Below, piece by piece: positions 26,849-35,453 of a stretch of 64,000 nucleotides of DNA (the first letter of the stretch is position 1; each line of letters begins with the position of its first letter). The stretch spans positions 4,278,001 to 4,342,000 of the forward strand of contig NZ_CP110011.1 of the NCBI RefSeq assembly GCF_025947345.1, given 5' to 3'. Both the position numbers and the translations under genes were made by a program. The stretch is from Flavobacterium sp. N502536. GTDB lineage: Bacteria > Bacteroidota > Bacteroidia > Flavobacteriales > Flavobacteriaceae. The notes below the pieces were generated by a model. That model was not told where the DNA came from, did no database searches, and saw only the letters and a list, made by a program, of their open reading frames with translations.

Positions 26849-28063
26849 CTACGTTTCAGATTTGTCTTGCTCATAAGTGACATTAAGCTTGAGATTATTG
26901 ATGGTTTCATGCTTTACAAACGCCTCCACACGCTCGATAAGCATCAGATTGAAGCGGTCTGCACTTCCCCTTGCGTGCCCCACATACTGCATGAATTCAG
27001 CAAGATCCATCACATTGAGATAAATTCTGTTCTCTACCATGGCGCTGCATATTTCTACTATTGTCTTCGTCCAGTCCCCGAATGCGAAAAGCTCGGACAC
27101 TAGCACTATACAGTGCGGAAACTCCCTCTTTTCATACTTGATCTCCTGCAGTTTTTTATCGTATATTTTTGCCCCTTCATTGATTTTCCTTACCGCCCCC
27201 GCCACTTGCGCAATGCCTGAGGATATCTGCTTCTGGAGTCCGCTGACTTTCTTTCCTATGCTCTTACCAGCCACCCTGTCTATAACTCCCAATGCTTTGC
27301 TTTCGATCAGAAAAAGGCCGTTGCCATAAAATGCAAAAATATCGGTAAGCTCCCTGTAGCCCTTTGCACAGGCAATCTGGGGATTCAAATAAAGATTTTC
27401 TTTGAAAAGTCCATCCAGGACAGTAGCCACTTCCTTTTCAAGGATACCTCCCTCATCCCTGTCGTCGATCCTAAAATGATTAGTATCCCCATGGGTGATC
27501 ACCGAATTTTTCCATATTTTCCATTCGCTCAGCTCAGTCTGAACCGCAAAGGTCTCAATTTCATATACGGCATCATTTTTGGTTTCCAGCTTGATACTAT
27601 GCACAAAACAGTCTATGGAATCAAGAACCTTCTGATCCATCCTGCCGCAATATAGCTTTTCAGTGGCGCCCAACATATTAAGTACCCTCAGCTGGGTCGC
27701 CGTGGTAAAGGCTAGTTTTGCAGTTGCCATGGAGAAGCCAAGCTCGTTATGAAAATGGATATAGGTATAGCTCCTGTTCATGATCCCCTGCAGCGAGACA
27801 TGCTGGTCGTCCATGCAGTCGGTTCCAAGAACCGCTGTATAATTTACAGGATCGTCATGGATCTTCAACCCGTAATGGAATATAGCAGGATCCTTGGAGC
27901 TGTCCTTGCCGAAAAGAAATTCCACGGGACAACCCTTCATTATCTCTTTGATTACTGGCGAGGTCAGCTTCACCATTATTTTGGCTCCAAACTCATCGTT
28001 GATGAACCATACTGATGCCTGTTCATGCCGAAGCTCTTTGGCAATTCTCTCTGCAATTGTCAT
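26849..28063 (-). CDS. protein with PD-(D/E)XK nuclease-like C-terminal half
   Basis: This 404-residue protein has an unknown N-terminal half (about 1-210) and a nuclease-like segment at about 213-275: EKEVATVLDGLF, then TDIFAFYGNGLFLIESKA, giving the E...D...E-x-K pattern of NERD-type and related restriction-endonuclease folds. Its base composition is visibly G+C richer than its neighbours, suggesting separate acquisition. I do not recognise the family. It lies 114 bp upstream of the recombinase on the same strand. Role in defence is inference from fold and place. Confidence 0.6.
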   Translation of the reverse strand: MTIAERIAKELRHEQASVWFINDEFGAKIMVKLTSPVIKEIMKGCPVEFLFGKDSSKDPAIFHYGLKIHDDPVNYTAVLGTDCMDDQHVSLQGIMNRSYTYIHFHNELGFSMATAKLAFTTATQLRVLNMLGATEKLYCGRMDQKVLDSIDCFVHSIKLETKNDAVYEIETFAVQTELSEWKIWKNSVITHGDTNHFRIDDRDEGGILEKEVATVLDGLFKENLYLNPQIACAKGYRELTDIFAFYGNGLFLIESKALGVIDRVAGKSIGKKVSGLQKQISSGIAQVAGAVRKINEGAKIYDKKLQEIKYEKREFPHCIVLVSELFAFGDWTKTIVEICSAMVENRIYLNVMDLAEFMQYVGHARGSADRFNLMLIERVEAFVKHETINNLKLNVTYEQDKSET

Positions 28064-28214
28064 AGTCCACTATTAGTTTAACAGTTCTATAATCATATTG
28101 GTCACGCATGTAAGGAATTATCCAATACAAGATTTTTGATTTTGTGGGTATTTATTACAACAGCAACTTAAATGTTGTATTAGCTCAATTTAACGAGTAG
28201 AATACAAAAGCTCT

Positions 28215-28439
28215 TTAGGCAAAATAATTTAAAATGCTGGAAGAACATAACATAATATTACTTGTATTATTTATGTTATTTATATTATTTTTTTGAAGTG
28301 CTAAAACACAGTTTTGTTCCTCTGGTGGGAACAAAATCAAATTTTTAAAAAATTGACATGTTGTCTTCATATCCAAATTGCAAAATGAAAATATTCCCAA
28401 AATGGAAGATGCCGCGCCGATTATCTCAATTATGTTCAT
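28215..28439 (-). CDS. possible small membrane protein
   Basis: A 74-residue frame starting at ATG 28439 has one N-terminal hydrophobic helix (MNIIEIIGAASSILGIFSF) and an Asn-rich, Cys-containing tail that looks non-coding. A start of this type is common in N-terminal anchors of phage-defence proteins, so this may be a truncated anchor. Support is weak. Confidence 0.25.
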   Translation of the reverse strand: MNIIEIIGAASSILGIFSFCNLDMKTTCQFFKNLILFPPEEQNCVLALQKNNINNINNTSNIMLCSSSILNYFA

Positions 28440-28502
28440 AGAGCTAATGTAGAAAAATAATTGCAAAAGCGCAAAAAATCCAAATCTGTCTTTTCCTTCA
28501 GT

Positions 28503-28751
28503 TTATTCTTCCAATTTGTAAAGCCTTTTGACTTTCAGCAGCTCCTGCTTTTGCTCATCAAGCAACTTTTCCATTTCATCAAACATGAATTTTAATTTCT
28601 CCCTGTTGTTTTCCGATAATTCATAATTTGTCAAATCCACAACGCTGCCTCTATCAGTCTTGTATTTGTTAAGAATATCAATGACTTTAAGAAATTCCCC
28701 CTCTTGCCTGCTTAGGAACGCCTTGTTTTCCTTCATCCATTCTTCGTCCAT
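28503..28751 (-). CDS. small coiled-coil protein
   Basis: This 82-residue, charged, helix-rich protein (ENNREKLKFMFDEMEKLLDEQKQELLKVKRL) is predicted to form a coiled coil. Its start is two bases after the stop of the short frame upstream, so they form one unit. No family is recognised. Confidence 0.5.
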   Translation of the reverse strand: MDEEWMKENKAFLSRQEGEFLKVIDILNKYKTDRGSVVDLTNYELSENNREKLKFMFDEMEKLLDEQKQELLKVKRLYKLEE

Positions 28752-28753
28752 TC

Positions 28754-28906
28754 TTAGTCCCTGATAAGAATCTCTTCATGCAGGTTCATCCGGATGATTT
28801 TTTCGAAAATTTCCTCCGAATTGACTACTACTGCATCGGCAAAATTGGCCCATTGATTATCACCGTTATGCAGTCTTCCCAGCCATTTTGGAAATTCTCC
28901 CCGCAC
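28754..28906 (-). pseudogene. C-terminal fragment of an unknown gene
   Basis: A coding-looking 50-residue frame (contains EFPKWLGRLHNGDNQWANFAD and ends NLHEEILIRD) has only a GTG as possible start and runs up against a pyrimidine-rich stretch at 28890-29010. It fits directly to the next small gene with two bases between. It most probably is the 3' end of a longer gene cut off at about 28910. Confidence 0.45.
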
Positions 28907-29627
28907 TTTCTATCTCCCGCCTGTTAACCCCGTACTTTCCACTTTCTTTCCCATCCTGCTTTATTTCTTTTTCCCTTCCCCGCCCCGCCTTTCCGCTTCC
29001 CGCCCCGCGCTTTTATTTTTTATTTTTTTCGAAATTTATTCGGCAATGAGAGCCGGCGCTTGTTTTGTTTCATCATGTGTTTTTCCAATATTTCAATTCC
29101 CGTTTCTGACATTTTTTTTATTCGTCTAAAGAGCCGCCATATGCTGTGTTTTGTTTCATGAGCATAAAAAGGTTAGTGTCCGCCAAAAGCAAGGCTCTGC
29201 TTGAAAATACTACCCGAAGGCGTGGAGATTTTCAGGACAGACCAAAGGCCCGGCCTTGCTTTGGGGATAAGGCACGGAGTACCTTTGCTCCTGAAAAAAA
29301 ACAGAAGCATACCGGTCTTTGATCAAAAGCAAAAGGGAAGCAATCGGGATGCTGTTGATGAATAGCTGCTATGGAAAAAAGAAGCAGACAGCGGGATGAA
29401 TTCGAAAAACGGTCCTCTGACAATGGTTACTAGCGCAGAAACCGCCCGCTGGAATTCATTAGTGAAACAACTGCAGCACAGCTTAAAAGATTTGGCAATT
29501 ATTGTTATATTCGCTTAAAAATCTTACTAATTGACTAACCCGTTAAAAAGCTGCGCTGAACCAATTTTATCGCAGGCATAACTTGATAAGCAGTGAGCGT
29601 ACAAAGACAAATAACCAATAAAAAACC
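28907..29627. other. Structured non-coding region, 720 bp
   Basis: No credible ORF is present. The left part (28907-29010) is unusually C/T-rich. AAAGCAAGGC (29186-29195) and GCCTTGCTTT (29253-29262) are a perfect inverted pair enclosing TGAAAAT/ATTTTCA, which makes a large nested hairpin. CAGCGGG-ATGAATTC (29389-29403) and CCCGCTG-GAATTCAT (29445-29459) pair block by block but in swapped order. The remainder to 29627 is the leader of the next gene. It could be a structured RNA, a transfer origin relic or a recombination site. Confidence 0.4.
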
Positions 29628-30836
29628 ATGAGCGAATTATTCAGAAAATATCATTTAGGTCATTTTGTAGGGGAATACAGAAATAATCTTTTCGAGCGAA
29701 TTGATAAATTGGAAATAACTGACAGTACGAATATTTCCGAACTTGCCGCAAGGCTAAAAACTGAATTTACTATCTATCCCATTGTCATCGGGCAGCCAGA
29801 ACCTTCACAGCCAAAAGAAACAACAAAAAAAATGCACGACCACTGGGGACGATTGATCAACCAGGGTGTTCTTGAGATTATTGTGACAATTCCATTTGAG
29901 GGCAACCATAAGTTATTTTACTGTATGGCTTCGCGATCCACTATTGTTTACCTAGAGGATAATGTTGTCATCGGCAATTCTGATATTAAGGCGACAATCA
30001 CATTAACGCAGTTTGACGAGAAGGCTTATTTTTCAGAAGTAAACGAAATTATCAGCACTGTAAGCGTAAACTTACCTGCAATACATGATGAAATTAAACC
30101 TTGGAATGACAGACTTGAAAATTTAATCCAGCAGGCATTGGAAAACAGAAGAGGAATTGTATCAAAGAAGTTTGATTTTATGGAAAAAATCGGACTGAAA
30201 GTCAATCCAAAATCTACAGAATATTTAGTTCCTCCGACTATTACAAAAAAAGCGATTCCAACTCCGGCAACAGAAACAAGTAAAACAGTATCAAAAGAAA
30301 AGGTGCCAATACTTCAAGAAGAGGTTTATAAGGATATTAGAGAAGTTTTGTATAATGTGGGAAAAGCAATTGAACGGAAACCCTCATTATACAAGGATAA
30401 ACATGAAGAAGATCTGCGGGATATTTTCCTGCTGTTTCTTGAAACAAGATATGAGGCGACAACCGGTATAGGCGAAGCGTTTAATAAAAAAGGAAAGACA
30501 GACATTCTTCTAAAATATGCAAAAGACGGAAGCAATCTCTTTGTAGCCGAATGCAAGTTCTGGAAAGGACAAAAAAAATTAACTGAAGGCATTGACCAAT
30601 TATTAGGTTATTTGACGCATAGAGACACTAAAACAGCACTGCTATTTTTTGTGGACCAAAAAGAAATGACTAGTGTTGTAAGGACAATAAAAACTGAAAT
30701 CAGCAGCCATAAAAATTACAGCAGACATATCAGGGACACATATGAACATTCAATAAACTACGAATTCACTTTACCTGACGACAGCGACAAGAAAATTCAG
30801 GTTGAAGTAATGCTTTTTCACTTTCCGAAAATATAG
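29628..30836 (+). CDS. PD-(D/E)XK-type nuclease-like protein
   Basis: This 402-residue protein has an unknown N-terminal domain (about 1-170), a linker, and a C-terminal restriction-endonuclease fold: HEEDLRDIFL (about 259-268), D292 in KTDILLKY and E308-C-K310 in VAECKFWKG, followed by LLGYLTHRDTKTALLFFV. The ECKFWKG signature is frequent in island nucleases with an unknown target. It is the first of a series of co-directional single genes. A defence role is likely but not shown. Confidence 0.7.
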   Translation: MSELFRKYHLGHFVGEYRNNLFERIDKLEITDSTNISELAARLKTEFTIYPIVIGQPEPSQPKETTKKMHDHWGRLINQGVLEIIVTIPFEGNHKLFYCMASRSTIVYLEDNVVIGNSDIKATITLTQFDEKAYFSEVNEIISTVSVNLPAIHDEIKPWNDRLENLIQQALENRRGIVSKKFDFMEKIGLKVNPKSTEYLVPPTITKKAIPTPATETSKTVSKEKVPILQEEVYKDIREVLYNVGKAIERKPSLYKDKHEEDLRDIFLLFLETRYEATTGIGEAFNKKGKTDILLKYAKDGSNLFVAECKFWKGQKKLTEGIDQLLGYLTHRDTKTALLFFVDQKEMTSVVRTIKTEISSHKNYSRHIRDTYEHSINYEFTLPDDSDKKIQVEVMLFHFPKI

Positions 30837-31001
30837 TAATTAAAACTTCATATAGTTACCAGTGGTTAAAGCAGATGTGTCCTTTGGTATAACGGGAAGC
30901 AGGTTTTGTATTCTTAATAAATTGCTAAACCTATTGGAGAAAAGTCTTAATTTAGTAACAACCGCACTTTGGCATTAAAACGTCCGCAGAAATAAAAAAA
31001 A

Positions 31002-31526
31002 ATGATATTGAATATGAAACAATTAATTGAAAAAATTGAACTTGCAAACAACCAGCTAAATATAGCAAAAGCTAAAGTTGCATATCCTCAACTTTATCCG
31101 TATTCCGAAACCGAGGTTGAACTTTTAAAATTTACAAATGAATTCCTTGATTTAAAAAAAGAAGCTGTCCAGCAAACAAATATAGAAAATCAGAAAAGTT
31201 TAATATTCCAGCAGCTTTCCGAATATATCAGAGTAATAGAAAAAGAACACATACATGCATTTTCTAAAAAACAGGGATTGAGTTTTGATTTATTTTATAT
31301 TGCTCCCTTAATGAACATAAGGGACATTGTTTTTTTTTCTCAAAATGGCCTAGCAGGCGTCATCTATAACTTAACTTTAAACGAGGAAGATGCAGTAAAT
31401 AATAAAGAACAGTTTTTAGACTTTTTAAAAAATAAAAAATTAGAAGTCCAAAAATTAAATAATTTATCTGAACTGTATGATTTTTATACGGTATTTAGAG
31501 ATACTATTAAAAAAGATTTCAGCTAA
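31002..31526 (+). CDS. hypothetical helical protein
   Basis: This 174-residue, mostly helical protein has no recognised domain or signal peptide. Start is at 31002 (MILNMKQL) or the inner ATG at 31014. An inverted repeat GATTTC/GAAATC lies over its 3' end (31516-31546) and an A-run follows. It is 165 bp after the nuclease gene and 35 bp ahead of the broken nuclease gene, and might be its partner. Confidence 0.5.
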   Translation: MILNMKQLIEKIELANNQLNIAKAKVAYPQLYPYSETEVELLKFTNEFLDLKKEAVQQTNIENQKSLIFQQLSEYIRVIEKEHIHAFSKKQGLSFDLFYIAPLMNIRDIVFFSQNGLAGVIYNLTLNEEDAVNNKEQFLDFLKNKKLEVQKLNNLSELYDFYTVFRDTIKKDFS

Positions 31527-31561
31527 CAGATTTTAGCCGAAATCAAAAAAAAAAAAACTAT

Positions 31562-32206
31562 ATGGAATGGTTAAACGCAGTTTTAAAAGCTATAAATGAT
31601 TTACAAACTTTATATAAAGCAGAAAAAGGCTTAATCCTTACCGAAGGAGATTTAGATGCCAGCTCTTTCTAAAACTTTCTCAATCGGACCTATTCTCAAA
31701 GACTAAGCCCACAAAATCTGATGGATGGAAAAGTGGATTCATCCATTCTCAGGTTACCTGGTTTAAACCAAACCAGAATAGTGGATTTGAAGTTGATTTG
31801 ACAATTTGCGGTCCTTCTAACATTGATATAAATACTTTGGAAATGGTAAAAGATTATCCCAACAAAGGTTTTTTCCAAGATGGACCGGCAATAGCGATTG
31901 AATTAAAGTTCATTAGAGACCAATATAAAGCCAGTAAAGTGTCTAATGATGCTCAGATGGATTATATTAAAATAGTAGACAGTCTAAAAATTGCCAAGGA
32001 AACAGCAATAGTTGATGGGAGATATAAAAATGTCAGCAAAGACGATATCTGGTATGTTCAGCTAGTAGTATGCAAAAACAGATAAAATATTCGAATATGC
32101 TGTTGAAAAACTCAAAAAAGCAATTGAAAAAAGGCCATGTCCAGAAAATGTTATTTCAATTATGTTTAGCCACAATCATTTCGAAAAAATAACTTCAGAG
32201 AAATAA
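31562..32206 (+). pseudogene. nuclease-like gene broken by two frameshifts
   Basis: The first frame ([14 protein letters not shown] ... LILTEGDL) stops after 36 codons. A -1 frame then continues [11 protein letters not shown] ... GFEVDLTI ... [11 protein letters not shown] to 32085, and another shift near 32070 continues [16 protein letters not shown] to TAA at 32206. Together they give about 214 residues of one plausible protein. D and E-x-K in EVDLTI and IELKF suggest a PD-(D/E)XK fold. Two shifts in one gene indicate decay, unless the assembly has errors in the A-runs. Confidence 0.65.
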
Positions 32207-32320
32207 TTTATTCTATTACCTGCACTAAAATATTGTATGTAAACTAGAGTAGAATAGCTTACAATAAATTGGAGCAAAGATTAAACCATTTTCTAATTTA
32301 ATAATTTATATTGAATACTT

Positions 32321-32677
32321 ATGAATAGAAAAACACTTCGCATGAATAATTTTGGAGAAAGCATAATAAGTGAGTTTGACCAATTTTACATTTGGGTTAC
32401 TCAAATTCAACCGGCATATCCTAAAGTTGCAAATAGTTCTAATATTAATAAAGTTGAATTTAATTGGTATTGGAACGGATACAATGGTATTGGTGAAATA
32501 TATTATTTCACTGCTACCAAAACCGTTTGTAATGTAATTGGTGAAAACTTTTCCAATATGACTGTTAATTCTAACTCAAAAAGAAAACAGCCTAACGGGC
32601 GTTCAAACTGTGCCTTATACAACGATGAATCTTTGGATGAATTATTTACCAGAATACTGGATATCATTAAGTTATAA
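32321..32677 (+). CDS. hypothetical protein
   Basis: This 118-residue soluble protein is rich in aromatic residues and Asn (FNWYWNGYNGIGEIYYF) with an FDQFYIWVTQIQ start. The ATG at 32321 or the inner one at 32342 (MNNFGES) may be used. No domain is recognised. It lies in the co-directional single-gene array. Confidence 0.45.
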   Translation: MNRKTLRMNNFGESIISEFDQFYIWVTQIQPAYPKVANSSNINKVEFNWYWNGYNGIGEIYYFTATKTVCNVIGENFSNMTVNSNSKRKQPNGRSNCALYNDESLDELFTRILDIIKL

Positions 32678-32870
32678 ATCATCTAAAAATAAATAACAGT
32701 TATAATGATAAAAGCATTACTAAAAAAACTGCTACAACGGATTAGGGTACCAGGCTAATGGAAAGATGTTTTTACATCCTAAGACTTTTTGCGTTTAATC
32801 AAAAAAATAAACGAATTTAATCTCAAAATATAGTAAAGCGCCAGAATACTAACTATAATATTAAAGAACA

Positions 32871-33545
32871 ATGGAAATAATTGAAACAACCAGAGCAAAA
32901 GTTATTGAAAAAGCAGTTGGATTTGAAGAGTTAATATCCCAGCTGCTTTCAATGCTGTTAGAGGTTGATAAAAATGAATCATTGTCTTTTGGACATAAAA
33001 ATATTGCTCTTAGTTTTAACGCTAAAATCAACTTGTTGATTGACTTGAAATTTATTCCAAAAGAAACAGCTAAAGATTTTCAGCTTTTCGCTGAAATTAG
33101 AAACAAATTTGCGCATGTTTTATATTTTGACTCTTTTGTAAAATGTTTTGAAATAATAGAAAGAAGAGATTACTTTCTAAAAAAAGCTTCCGATAATATT
33201 TCGCAAATCGATAAAAATGACGAAGCAGTTTATTTAACAGCTTTTGAGCTTCTAAGTTTTGAACTTAGCACTTGGTTAAGAGTTACCCTGAAAATGATAT
33301 CAAATAAAAAATCACAGGATTTAAACAAGACCGGAGCAATAGAAATGATTAGGGGCTTTATGCAATATGATCCTGCAAAGAGAAAAAAAGAATTAGAGAG
33401 CTTTTTAAAAACAATACAGCCGGTAATTGACAAAATCATTCCTGATGAAGAGTTTTTAGAAGAGTATCAAAGATTATTGAAGGAAGCCCGAACATCAAGC
33501 AAAAGAAAAATGAGTAGCACAGCTAACAGAGGTGTCGCGCACTAG
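32871..33545 (+). CDS. HEPN/MltR-like helical protein
   Basis: This 224-residue all-helical protein has the sequence AEIRNKFAHVLYFDSF near residue 75, a R-x4-H pattern as seen in HEPN ribonucleases and in MltR/DUF4145-like proteins. A basic, low-complexity tail (ARTSSKRKMSS) follows. HEPN proteins act as RNases in toxin-antitoxin and defence systems. No adjacent antitoxin is seen. The 193-bp upstream gap holds only A/T-rich sequence. Confidence 0.5.
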   Translation: MEIIETTRAKVIEKAVGFEELISQLLSMLLEVDKNESLSFGHKNIALSFNAKINLLIDLKFIPKETAKDFQLFAEIRNKFAHVLYFDSFVKCFEIIERRDYFLKKASDNISQIDKNDEAVYLTAFELLSFELSTWLRVTLKMISNKKSQDLNKTGAIEMIRGFMQYDPAKRKKELESFLKTIQPVIDKIIPDEEFLEEYQRLLKEARTSSKRKMSSTANRGVAH

Positions 33546-33663
33546 CTCATTTATCTTTCTTAAAAAATACTCTGAAAATCAGACTTTCTTATTTTAGCTT
33601 TTAAAATCATCTAAAGCGCAAAGCAGCAACTCAGTAGCTGCAATAAATTTAAAACTGCATATA

Positions 33664-34188
33664 ATGGACGAAATTTTTAAAAACGAAAACTTCAAATCAC
33701 TAAGAGAATTTGAAAATGTCAATCTTGATTTTTTTGGAGTTTATGCAATTAAAGTTAAAGATATTTCAGTTCTTCCTAAGAAGCTTAATGAAGAAATCGA
33801 AAATCAAGATTCAGCAATAATTTATATTGGTAAAGCAGAAAGAAGCAGTTTAAAAAAGCGTTTAAAGCAAGAATGCAGAGGAAAAGGACATGGAACATTT
33901 TTCAGAGCAATTGGTTCGCTAATCGGCTTTAGGCCGCCTATAGGTTCATTAAATGGAAAATCAAATTCTAATAATTACAAGTTCAGTGAAAGCGACTCAA
34001 TTAAAATCGTTGATTGGATAAATGAAAATCTGTTATTCGATTATTTAAAAGCTGAAAAAAACATTGATTTTGCAGAACAGGATTTAATAAAACATTTCCA
34101 GCCAATTTTAAATACAACTCATAATCCTAAAAAATCAAAGTACTTAGCATTGCTCAGAAAAGAGTGCAGAGATTTTGCGCTTGAATAA
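33664..34188 (+). CDS. GIY-YIG nuclease family protein (type 1)
   Basis: This 174-residue protein has the GIY-YIG pattern with GVY at 25-27, YIG at 54-56 (IIYIGKAE), Arg in KKRLKQE, and the late Glu and Asn in AEQDLIKHFQPILNTTHNP. A single-domain member; comparable ones cut DNA or act in repair and restriction. It lies in the array between the HEPN-like gene and a second, unrelated GIY-YIG gene. Confidence 0.75.
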   Translation: MDEIFKNENFKSLREFENVNLDFFGVYAIKVKDISVLPKKLNEEIENQDSAIIYIGKAERSSLKKRLKQECRGKGHGTFFRAIGSLIGFRPPIGSLNGKSNSNNYKFSESDSIKIVDWINENLLFDYLKAEKNIDFAEQDLIKHFQPILNTTHNPKKSKYLALLRKECRDFALE

Positions 34189-34438
34189 AAAAAACGTTAC
34201 AGTAGCTAAACAAAAGAATTTAAATTTGGAAATAATACATGGCAAAACATTTCAAATGCTTATTTTACAAAGCCTTTTGGCGAGATTGGGGTTTTAGTCT
34301 TAATTTAAAATTGGTTTGTATCTGGAAGATTGAATCATAATGAAAAAATTACGCTTCTTTACTTTCCAACCTTAGCAAGTGCCAGAACATAATGTACAAG
34401 TGTAAAAAAAAGTATAAAAACAAGCGAAAGAAATATAA

Positions 34439-35263
34439 ATGGAAAAAATAATGTTGAATGATGTTTTACGAATTAAAAATTTAGAAAATGTAAAAATCCG
34501 ACTTAACCTTTCTAATAATTCCTGGAATGCCCTAAACCTTTATCATGATGACCCAAATAAATTATTGATTGGAAATTTTCACAACAGCACAAAAAAAAGA
34601 TGGTTTAAGGAAAATGAAATTGTAATAGGATTAGCCCAAATTAAAAATAACGATTGGTTATTAATCGATATTTCTAGGATAGTAAAAAGTCATAATAAAT
34701 TTTGGGACGGTATAACACATTCAAATGTATACACTTTTTACGAACACGAGAGGCTGCCAGAGTTTGAAAAGTTTTTCGGCAGGATAATCGTTCAGTTTCA
34801 TAAAAATAACGCTTTTGTAACTTTAAGCGGTAATAGAATTGGTGATTTTGTTTTGAAAGAAATATTACCAAACTTATTAGACAGTGATTTATTTCCCGGT
34901 TACGAAAAAGTGAACATTTCTTGGAATGAATTAAAACGTGTCATTGAAAAAGACGCTTGGAAGACCGTTTTGCAAAATCAAAAAGGAGTTTATCTCCTTA
35001 CAGATATTTCTAATGGGAACAAATATGTTGGTTCTGCGTACGGAGAAAATATGATTTTAGGACGTTGGATTTCTTATGTAAAAACAGGACATGGCGGAAA
35101 CGCTGGATTAAAAAGGCTGACTTTTGAACACATACAAAAGAATTTTAGATATTCAATCCTTGACATTTACAAATCAACAACGGATGATCAGATCATAATA
35201 GACAGAGAAGGCTGGTGGAAAGAGGTTTTGCAAAGCAGAAAATTTGGATATAATGAAAACTAA
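34439..35263 (+). CDS. GIY-YIG nuclease family protein (type 2)
   Basis: In this 274-residue protein an N-terminal domain of about 170 residues precedes a GIY-YIG domain: KGVYLLTD (183-185), KYVGSAYG (196-198), LGRW (R209), then DREGWWKEVLQSRKFGYN with the catalytic Glu and Asn. The N-terminal part is unrelated to that of the previous gene; it may bind DNA or a partner. The 250 bp ahead hold no gene. Confidence 0.78.
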   Translation: MEKIMLNDVLRIKNLENVKIRLNLSNNSWNALNLYHDDPNKLLIGNFHNSTKKRWFKENEIVIGLAQIKNNDWLLIDISRIVKSHNKFWDGITHSNVYTFYEHERLPEFEKFFGRIIVQFHKNNAFVTLSGNRIGDFVLKEILPNLLDSDLFPGYEKVNISWNELKRVIEKDAWKTVLQNQKGVYLLTDISNGNKYVGSAYGENMILGRWISYVKTGHGGNAGLKRLTFEHIQKNFRYSILDIYKSTTDDQIIIDREGWWKEVLQSRKFGYNEN

Positions 35264-35453
35264 TTAAGAATTCCAGCCTATAAATGCTGTTTTGCGATAA
35301 TGAGGATTTAAAGTTAATGGTAAGTTCGTTTTGTATTTTCAAAATTTGTGTTTAACAGAAAAATCCCGCATCTTTATTGCACAACCGCGCCAAGCGCCTG
35401 AAGGTTATAAAAAATATTCTCTGAACACCTTTTAAAAAATCAAAAACTTATAA

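Noticed and set aside
29232..29423. 63-aa minus-strand frame in the structured region
   Set aside because: It is rich in Cys, Phe and Ser without a sensible start region and covers the inverted repeats; probably non-coding.
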